Shown piece after piece: positions 1 to 8,995 of a DNA stretch of 18,437 bases. Numbering within the stretch: the stretch's first letter is position 1; each line of letters begins with the position of its first letter. Both the position numbers and the translations under genes were made by a program. Below the pieces are notes generated by a model, which ran no database searches, was not told the DNA's origin, and saw only the letters and a program-made list of their open reading frames with translations. The stretch is from positions 25,001 to 43,437 of the forward strand of contig CALSCQ010002561.1 in the NCBI GenBank assembly GCA_943704525.1, in the 5' to 3' direction. This stretch comes from Pigoraptor vietnamica (lineage: Eukaryota; Opisthokonta; Filasterea).

Positions 1-509
1 TGTTGTCGACGAGGATGTTTGCGCCCTGTGCGGCGAGGAAGGGCGAAATAAGAACACGGCGGAAAGCGAAACAGCGGTAATGACATTACATGAGGAGCGG
101 CAGACGTCACGGCACACAGCGCCCAACGGCGAGCGTGTACCTTGATGTCCAAGTGCACAATTCCGTTCGCGTGCAAGTAGGCGAGTCCTTGGAGTATTTG
201 CCGCGTGTAAACGACAATCACCTGGTGGGCGAAGGGGAGAGCGATGAGTCACAAGCCACGCACATTCTGCAAACATAAAAAAGTTGTTAATATATCTGCG
301 ACGCACCTGTTCGGTGAACGACCCAAACTTCGCCACGAGGCTTGCGATCGAGCCGCCGGGCACATACTCGAGGAAAATGTTGAGACACTCTTCGTCGCGG
401 GCCGTTCCCATGTAATGCACGATATTCTCGTGGTGAAGCGTGCCGAGAAGGTTGATTTCCTTCTCCATCGCCCGCAGCTACAATAACAACCAAAGGAAAC
501 ACGTCAGCG

Positions 510-541
<32 letters not shown>

Positions 542-1187
542 GCAGTGCGCGCGCGCACACACACACACACACACCAATGCACAACATATGACCCACCTCC
601 CCACTGTACTCCATCGTCAGCGGCACTTTCTTGACCGCCATAAGCTCGCCCGTGTCGAGATTAAGCCCGAGATACACCTTCCCAAACGCACCCTGTCCAA
701 GCAGCGTGCTCGTCTGCCATCGAATCGCGCTGCCGTCCTCAGGCTCCACCGCATCCGACGATCCCGCGCGCGCCGCGTCGACGCCTGCCTTCGCGCCCTC
801 CGTTACGGCGCCCGCACGCGCGTCCTCTTGTGGCGGGTGCGGGTGCGGGTGCGGGTGCGAATGCGCCTCTTGCCTGTAGTGCGGTTGCGCTTGTGTCTCC
901 TCTTCCTCGACCTTTGAAGACCGTCTCAATCGCCTGCCGTCGGAGATGGACAGCGACGGCGACCGGGACGAGGGCCGGGAGAAAGTCGTGCGCGCATGTC
1001 CTTCGCTGGAGCCTGCCCGTGAAGGTTGCGGCGAGCGCGCAATGACGACCGACCCCCCAAACATAAAATTATCCGCGAGAGCCTCCAGTTCGCTTTGGCC
1101 CGCATCAATCGAGCTCTGCGTGCTTCCGAGCGGGGAATGCTCAACCGAAACGGACTCGGCCCGCAGCATGCCCGACGAATGCGCCAT
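1..1187 (-). CDS. MAP3K (STE11/MEKK/ANP-like) serine/threonine kinase, 3' end cut by window
   Basis: Partial gene read right to left. Inferred exons are 1187-597, 477-307, 221-141 and 25-<1, all joined in phase 0 with GT-AG introns of 119, 85 and 115 nt. Residues 1-150 are low-complexity (Ser, Glu and a His-Pro run). The kinase domain starts near residue 155 (IRWQTSTLLGQGAFGKVYLG). It has a glycine loop GQGAFGKV (about 164-171), the VAIK-type lysine in AVKK (about 186), the hinge FLEYVPGGSI and the catalytic loop HLDIKGANILVD (about 277). The match to plant ANP/NPK1 and MEKK kinases is strong, so a role at the top of a MAPK cascade is likely. Oddity: the usual HRD arginine is leucine while the catalytic Asp is kept. 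The activation loop and C-lobe lie outside the window. I chose the first ATG of the open frame, at 1187. A further 5' exon starting at 1265, joined by a 48-nt intron, is possible. Confidence 0.88.
511..573. repeat. compound CT/CA/GC/AC microsatellite in kinase intron 1
   Basis: On the plus strand a CT run passes into a CA run, then a short GC-rich purine/pyrimidine alternation, then an AC run. It lies wholly inside the 119-nt first intron of the kinase gene (596-478), so length change would not alter the protein. Open frames through it (Cys-Val or Arg-Glu runs) are artefacts. Confidence 0.9.
835..860. repeat. hexanucleotide GGGTGC repeat encoding His-Pro run
   Basis: About four tandem copies of a GGGTGC unit lie within exon 1 of the kinase. 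Read on the coding (minus) strand they give alternating His-Pro residues in the disordered N-terminal region. Because the unit is 6 nt, expansion or contraction keeps the frame. Confidence 0.85.
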
Positions 1188-1418
1188 TGCGTCGCCGAAA
1201 TGCCCACCCCTGGGCAGCACGCCCGGAGGGGGAAAGCTAGCCCGCGACTCGGCTCACACGCCCATCGTCTCAGTCACTACGAAAGACACCACGACGCCAT
1301 TTGCAAGGGGGCCGACTAGGGCCCGCGGATGCCTTGCAGCGCTGCACCCGCCGTCGCGCGTGAAATGCCCCGGACCCACAATCGAACGCCGGTTCTTAGC
1401 GGCACGGTCAACAAAAAA

Positions 1419-1442
1419 TTGGCGCGGAAAGATGGCGGGAAA
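1419..1442. promoter_or_regulatory. pair of E2F-like sites
   Basis: TTGGCGCGGAAA at 1419-1430 and GGCGGGAAA at 1434-1442 lie 3 bp apart. The second is the reverse complement of TTTCCCGCC, a textbook E2F site (TTTSSCGC core), and the first is close to it. E2F/DP proteins are widespread in eukaryotes. Function here is inferred only from motif match and from position in a divergent promoter. Confidence 0.35.
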
Positions 1443-2051
1443 TGACCAGGGCCCGCTACTACTCTGCCGGATCAGACTTTCGGGACGTCTCGTACTTGAG
1501 CGCGCGCAGCGGACATCAAGTCAAGCGAGGGGTGAAGTGAAGTCGCCTAACAGATAAAGCTTGCGACACGGAGCCTCACGCCGAGCCTTTCCCGCAACGG
1601 CGAGACAATAACCCGCGCTGACGACACGCGCGCACACAGAGGCACAGCGTCAGAGAGAAACTTCCCAGCGACTGTTCGTCCACGACAGGTGCCGCTGGGA
1701 CGAATGGCGAGCGTCCAAAACTGGGAAAGCCTTCCGACCCCTTGCGCCGGCGATTAGCCGGTGTGAGTGTGTGCGTGTGTGTGTGGGTTTGGTGGTGTGG
1801 CAATAGTGGCTTGTGCGTCACATCGACTGGACACGAACTCACCCGCATCAGAGTGAATTGGAGATGGCTCACAAAAAATGGCGGGGATAGGAGGGTCGCT
1901 CACATCGGGCGTCCGGGTGGCCTTGCAGGACCCTGAAGGACCAATCGGAGCGCACCGGCACCTACTAAACGGGGTAGTTTCGCGTGAGGCCGTGCGTGCG
2001 TCACAGGGTGCTCACTAATGTCCGGATAACATGCATGGACAAAGCGAACAT

Positions 2052-2222
2052 CTACAGTCGGGGTGGTAAATTTCCACTTAATGCAGTATGTTTGAAGACA
2101 ATTGAGACTTACAGTCGGGGTAGGAGAATCGCCCGGATGTAAGTCTCATTGACCTGCTTCACATAAAATAATACGACAGTTGTGTTTTCGATAACGTCAA
2201 AGATGCACTACAGTCGGGGTGG
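2052..2222 (+). repeat. three dispersed copies of a TACAGTCGGGGTRG motif
   Basis: Copies lie at 2052-2066, 2109-2124 and 2208-2222, all in the same orientation. They share ACAGTCGGGGT and differ mainly at the G/A that follows. They sit 150-320 bp upstream of the Arp1 start codon, which fits repeated transcription-factor sites, though a decayed minisatellite is also possible. Confidence 0.7.
2099..2151. repeat. inverted repeat upstream of Arp1
   Basis: The left arm CAATTGAGACTTACA (2099-2113) and right arm TGTAAGTCTCATTG (2138-2151) are reverse complements apart from one extra T. The perfect core is 11 bp on each side, and the loop is 24 nt. The second TACAGTCGGGG copy overlaps the end of the left arm and runs into the loop. 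Confidence 0.75.
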
Positions 2223-2373
2223 CTTCAATCTGTCAGCTGGTCCAACTTTCACTGGTGTTTCACTGCAAATCGTCAGCGCTTCAAAATTGCAACCATTTTG
2301 TGTGGCTGCTGTGTCTGCGTGTGCGCTCTAGGAGGGAACGCCACTGCGCTTCCTTGCACCTCGCACCGCAGCT

Positions 2374-4100
<1,727 letters not shown>

Positions 4101-4184
4101 ACAGAAACATCTCAAAACCCCTTCCTTCTGCGACATGATTTCTTTAGCCTTATCTTCATATTCCCACACACGTGGCCGCATACT

Positions 4185-6177
4185 CTATCGGTCCATCTCA
4201 TACGACGCACGCCACTTTGGGTCGTGGCCGAGCCGAACGTCGCCACGCGGCAGCGTGATCGTGTCGATGTTTCCGCTGTTCGTGACGAAGCGAATCGTGA
4301 CGCCCGAAGGGTCGACCGCAGTGGCCGTGCCGGGCCACCACATGTATGTCTGGCGGTGATTGATGCGTCCTTCCACCTTGTCGCCCGCGCGGATGAGCGT
4401 GGTCAGGGGCGAGGGACCCTGCACCGGGCGTAGAAAATCGGGCGATGTCCAGTGGCTGCGTGGGGCGCAATAGCATTAGATCAAAGTTTAACAAGAGCAG
4501 TACGGAAATGTTCCAACGGACGCACCTCCACTCGCTGTTCTCGTACGACGCATAGTCGATGAAGATTTGCCGCCCCCTCCGGTTCCTATCGATCCGCATG
4601 ACGCGGCACGGCCACCACTTTGTGCCTCCCATCTTCATCCCGCTGATCGGGATGCTCGACTGCTCCAGACACTCCATCACGTCTCCCACCGATATCACCG
4701 ACACGGGCACCGGCGTGCCCATGTGGATGATGTTCGGCGGCGGGGGCGTCACCATCGGGGGCGCGTACTGCTGCGGCGGCATGTAGCCCGACACAAACTG
4801 CACAGAGGTGGCCGCTCCCATCTCCTGCGGTCCGGGGAATGGCGGAATGGCGTAACTGGCGCCGCGCACAAACACCGCGTCGTATGTGGGAGGTGTCGGC
4901 ACGTTCCGGTCGAACGGTACTTCGTACGGCGGGGGTGCCTCAGCGCCGGGCGACGGTAGAGGAGACATGGCGTGCACGGGCGGTGCAGACGGAGCCATCG
5001 AGGGGCGACCACCGAAAGACATGGATTCGAGAGCGCGGCGCGCGCGGGGCAGATTCCGCTCTGCAGCAAGTTCGTACCACGAGCGCGCCTCTCTGTCATC
5101 GATGCCTGCGAAGGAAGCGCCCACAAAAAACTGCGCGGGTGCATTGCCGGACTGCGCAGCTCGCCGGAACCATTCGAGCGCGAGCTTGTCGTTCGCCTCG
5201 ACGCCGACGCCGAGCTTGTGGCACACGCCAATCTCAAACGCGCGCGGTGCATCCCAGTGCTCTCCCTGCTGAATCGCGTGCATCGCATACTTCTTTGCCT
5301 CCCGCCGGTGCTCGCTGACGGCGGCCGCGTCGTCGCTCCACGACCAGGGGTGCGACCGAATCACAAGGAGGTACAGATGTGCGCGCGACTTTTCGAGGTC
5401 GGATGCCCCAGAGCCATCCGCAAGAGTGCCGTCAAACCCGCGCCGCGCACCATCATCGTCGAACGGCGGACGATGGAATGCCTCCACGGCACGCTCCAGC
5501 AGCTTGCAGGAGCCCTTCACGAGCGACGCCATGACGACGCCCACGGAGGCGCTTGCGGGCGTATCGCGCGTGACGGCATTGAGTCGCAGCATCGTCACGT
5601 ATCCATCGCCGTCAGGGTCGAGAAGACTGCGCGCCTGCTCTTTCGCGGGGCGCGCTTGTGCGTGGTCGGCAACGACGCAGTCCCAAAAATCGGCCCAGTC
5701 GGCGCGAGGGGTGTCGGCACCCCAGTTGCGGACCCAGAATTGCCGCGCCAGCTCGTGCTGCAGCCGAAGCGTCGCGAGCGGGGTCGAAGGAGAGTTCGCA
5801 GCCGCAGGCGCAGCGGCAGCAGCCACGGCGGGAAGAGCGGGGCTCGGCGTCCCCTGGCGCGAGGGCGCGATTACCTCGAGGAAGTTTTCCGGCACGAGGC
5901 CCGACTGTCCCGTACGCTCGTTGCGTGCATGGAGCCACCCCTCACCGGTTCCCGGGGCATTGGACGTGACGTCGGAGAGAACATCACCCACGGAGAAAGA
6001 GAGTTCCGCGCCGTCAGCGGCCAGAAAGTCGAACAGCGCCCTGTGTGTGGGCACGCCGCGCATAGGACGTGGTGGGGGCGCTCTCCGCGACCCTCCCTCG
6101 CCGCCCGGCAAATCGCCGGAGCGCCGGTTTGAATTTACGTTTGCATACATCGGCTCGCTCATTTGCGGTCCAGACAT
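4185..6177 (-). CDS. SH3 - EF-like loop - Sel1 repeats - PPxY - tandem Tudor/Agenet-like adaptor
   Basis: Two exons, 6177-4526 and 4455-4185, are joined in phase 2 across a 70-nt GT-AG intron. They give 640 residues. An SH3 domain lies at about 45-103 (ALFDFLAADGAELSFSVGDV, GWLHARN, GLVPENFLEVI). Residues 125-200 form a Trp-rich helical region ending in an EF-hand-like loop DPDGDGYVT that lacks the usual acidic twelfth position. Sel1/TPR-like helical repeats follow at about 310-390 (AFEIGVCHKLGVGVEAND, ALEWFRRAAQSG). A Pro-rich linker at about 395-480 contains two PPxY motifs (PPPY, PPTY) that could bind WW domains. The C-terminus has two beta-rich modules with WWPCRV, IFIDYASY and GDKVEG, MWWPGTATAV, resembling Tudor/Agenet folds. 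No enzyme motif is seen, so a scaffold or adaptor role is inferred. The family is not one I recognise as a whole. The gene shares its promoter region with the Zn2Cys6 gene. Confidence 0.85.
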
Positions 6178-6736
6178 ACACCATCAAGCCTAGGCATTGC
6201 CCCTAGGAAACACAGCAAACACACAGTCTCGTTTTCAGAGTTCGGTTGCGGCGCGGTGTTAGAGATGTCAACATATTGTCCGGACATTACGTCACTTGAG
6301 AGAAAATTATGACGCGTCAGTGACGCCAATTTGTCGGAAATTTGTTGAGCCGTTGTAATCAGCGACTTCGGCCAATGGGCGGTTCGTGCAGACGTGGCCG
6401 TCTTTCTTGTCGTGGGGCATGCCCGCGCTCACGTGGCCCTGCTGCGCGGACAGACTTCCCTCGCGCAGTGAGTGAGTGTGTGTGTGCGACTCTCTGTTTG
6501 TTGGATGGCTTTTTTCCTTTTTAAAACCGCAGTTGAAAACTGTCAGCACTTTTTTTGTCTCTTCCAGTGTGTCCAGCCCCCTTCATCTCATATGCTCTCC
6601 ACTCGCACTGCTTTGACTGCAGAAGACGCCGGACTCTGACCTTCTCTCACAACAACCGAACTTCGACATGTGCCGCCAGTTCCGTTGCACTCGATAGCCT
6701 AACTTTTCGCCCATTTCGGCGCGCACTTTGGCAACG
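6178..6736. promoter_or_regulatory. divergent promoter between SH3 adaptor and Zn2Cys6 regulator
   Basis: This 559-bp gap holds no coding gene that I can support. It contains a perfect palindrome TGTCCGGACA (6277-6286), directly followed by a CRE-like TTACGTCA (6287-6294). A perfect palindrome TGACGCGTCA lies at 6310-6319, then GTGACGCC and a CCAAT (6326-6330). These suit bZIP and CCAAT-binding factors. A possible 5'-UTR intron of the plus-strand gene runs from a GTGAGTGAG donor near 6468 to a pyrimidine-rich acceptor (CCGCAG near 6533, or TTCCAG near 6568). This is inference only. Confidence 0.5.
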
Positions 6737-8816
6737 ATGGACGGCGCCGTCGACGTGGTGCCGACTTCGGCGGCCGATCTGGAGCATGCGAAGTTCGCAG
6801 TGCCAGCGGTCGCCACGACCCCTCTCTCCCAATCTTCGAAACCCAGTGCGCGGCGAGCGCGCTACGCCCCCGTCTCATGCACGGCGTGCAAGTCGGCGCA
6901 CAAGGCTTGCTCGGGAGGTCGCCCGTGCGCGCGATGCATACGGCTCGGCATTTCGGACGCCTGCATCGACGTCACGCACCAACGACGCGGTCGGCCTCGA
7001 AAGGGTGGGGAGGCCCTGAGCGGGAGTTCCGTCAGTCGTACTGTTGTAGTGATTCTCCGTCGACTCACTTTGTGCGTGCCCCTGCAGCGAAAGACTGCCG
7101 GACGTCGTCCAAGACGAACGTTGCGCTGGCGAATGACTTTGCGTCGCTCGGAGAGGACCAGCAGCTCGTTCCGTTCGGGCCGCAGTCGCCGCAGAGCGCC
7201 AGCCCCGAGTACAATCCGCTGGGGCTCGAGCACCTGCTGAACGCGACAGGGTGGGAGACGCTCGTCTCTGAGATCATCACGAGCACCCTTGCCGCCAACA
7301 AGCCGTTCCAGGGTCCCTATGCGGGCGTGTCGCCCTTCGTCGCAGGCCCCGGGGATATCGTCAACTCCAAATACGACTTCACCTACGATTTTGAGCTTGG
7401 GCTCGTGCCGGAGAACGACGAATGGCCCAGCGCAGGTGCGCACGCCGTCTGTGGGTGCAGCACCACTCACATCCCGCCGTCGCCCGGGTGTTGTGATCCT
7501 TTAAACCCGCACACACACTCATGTGCTGTTGTCTGCAGAGAAATTGGCAGCGGCTGCGGGCACTGGCGCATCGACGCCTTCGGACGGCTTTTCGTTCACA
7601 ACGGGCTCGCCTGCGTCGTCGCTCTCGGCGGGCGACAGCGGCGTCGACAGCGACCCGCTGAACCTGTCGTCGAAGGACCCCTCGTGCGATCACGAGACAT
7701 TCATCCTTGAGCAACTCGCGGCGCGCGGAGGCCTGCCGGTGGCCGACGACCTCGAGATACACTTTGACCTGCTCGACCTCACGTCGCCCACGGCGGGGAA
7801 AGTGGCCGTCACAATGAGCGAGATTGGGTCGAGGGATCTCATGATCTTCACCAAAACGGACGAGCCGCTCGTCCCCGGAGGTGGGAATAGATCTGTGTGT
7901 GTGTGTGTGTGTGTGTGATCGGAGGGGGGGGGGGAGGGAAGTGGCTGGAGCAGCAAGCCGTATCTCTTCTACTCGCTGAAGCACTCGACTTACGTCTTCT
8001 TTGGCGTATCATCAGGCACGTGGGCTCTCCTCGCGAATGTGGACTGGCGGCGGTCGAAGAACCCGCTCGTTCTCGAAACACTTCAGAGCGCCGTCGCGTG
8101 CAAGGCGCTGAAGTCGACGCTCTTGAACGAGCAGGATCCCGTCGCGCGCGCGGCCATCTACAATCTTATGACGACCCAGCTGGAGCAGACGCAGAAGCAG
8201 TGGGAGAGGTTGCGCACGGCGGCATTCCGCAAGGTGTGCATCGTGGACTACGTCCAGTGGCCGCTGGACAACATGCCGATGTGCGCGTGGGGGATGGACG
8301 CGATTCTCTTCAAGGTGCGTTGCGGCGGCAATCGACCTCAGCGCCTGTTGCCTGTCTGCCTGGAAGTGACCCATACCCATCGAACACATTGAACAGCGCA
8401 TGAGGGCTCGAGCTGTGCCCCATGTTGCCTGCGCCGCATTGATGCCGGCCTGCGAGCATTGCGCGTGTCCATCAATTTCGTGCAATTTACCCACGTTTCT
8501 CACCTTTCTTCTCACACCCGGCTCACCCGCGCAGGTCAACCCCATGCTCTGCGAGCTCCTCGGCCTCTCCCCGGAGGAGATCATGACCAAGATCAAGTTT
8601 GCGTTTAACCTCCTCGCACCAGAGGACGTCTCCGCCGCCATGATCCTCCACGTCGGCGCCGTCTTGTCCGGACTGGACAGCTACGAGTCCTCGTATTCGA
8701 TGATTCAAAAGTCGGGCGTCCGCGTGCGGCGACGGGTCCGCACGACTGTCGCGCGCAATCCGAGCGGGCAGTATCTCTACTCGTATGCGACGTCAGTGTC
8801 TCACGACGACGTGTAA
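6737..8816 (+). CDS. Zn2Cys6 (Gal4-type) transcription factor with AT-hook and PAS domain
   Basis: Inferred exons are 6737-7004, 7088-7435, 7539-about 7896, about 7954-8314 and 8535-8816, giving about 538 residues. The binuclear zinc cluster has the exact spacing C-x2-C-x6-C-x5-C-x2-C-x8-C at residues 48-76 (CTACKSAHKAC to DACID). It is followed by an AT-hook-like RRGRPRK. The C-terminal part reads as a PAS domain (NMPMCAWGMDAILFKVNPMLCELLGLSPEEI, NLLAPEDV). Zinc cluster plus PAS is the layout of fungal ERT1/AcuK-type regulators of carbon metabolism, though orthology is not claimed. It should act in the nucleus as a DNA-binding regulator, with PAS as a ligand or partner module. Introns 1, 2 and 4 are clear (83, 103, 220 nt). 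The exon 3/4 junction is uncertain: the neat donor at 7881 gives no in-frame acceptor, so the donor probably lies in the adjacent GT repeat. Confidence 0.8.
7895..7934 (+). repeat. GT microsatellite and G11 homopolymer at a splice junction
   Basis: A GT dinucleotide run (7895-7917) is followed by ATC GGA and then eleven consecutive G (7924-7934). It lies in the short third intron of the Zn2Cys6 gene. A donor inside the GT run is the only simple way to restore frame with the AG acceptors downstream. The homopolymer is also a place where a sequencing or assembly length error would be easy. Confidence 0.85.
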
Positions 8817-8995
8817 TGAACTGGTTTGCTTTGGCGTGTCCTTGCGTGCAGCGGCGTCTGCCTGTAGCGTTGCGTTTCGGTGCGTTGCGGCGCGTGTTGC
8901 GTGCGTGAGCCTGCGTGCGTGCGCGTGCGTGTGCTTCCCATCCCCTCCATCAAATGTAAAGCTTCCCACACCCATGGACAATGCAATAATTACAT

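Larger units (their letters stand above)
1188..2373. promoter_or_regulatory. 1.2-kb divergent intergenic region, kinase and Arp1
   Basis: There is no convincing gene between the kinase start (minus) and the Arp1 start (plus). The region must hold both promoters. It contains a pair of E2F-like sites (1419-1442), a short GT-rich microsatellite (about 1761-1786), three copies of a TACAGTCGGGG motif (2052-2222) and an inverted repeat (2099-2151). A TGTCCGGA at 2020-2027 recurs in the divergent promoter near 6277. Short open frames here (for example 1576-1872 minus) lack any recognisable domain. A small 5' exon of the kinase near 1263-1400 cannot be excluded. Confidence 0.6.

Noticed and set aside
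1350-1420. tRNA-like B-box (GTTCGATTG on the minus strand)
   Set aside because: No matching A-box, anticodon stem or acceptor stem could be found at the right spacing.
1576-1872. 98-residue minus-strand frame upstream of the kinase
   Set aside because: It has a His-Thr run from a microsatellite and low-complexity composition, with no domain and no clean splice link to the kinase.
4972-6132. 386-residue plus-strand open frame
   Set aside because: It is antisense to the SH3/Sel1 gene, has Arg/Ala-rich GC-shadow composition and no domain, while the minus frame shows clear SH3 and Sel1 motifs.
7897-8403. 168-residue plus-strand frame beginning in a Cys-Val run
   Set aside because: It starts inside the GT repeat and is a shadow of exon 4 of the Zn2Cys6 gene, whose other frame reads PYLFYSLKHSTYVFFGV and continues into the PAS domain.
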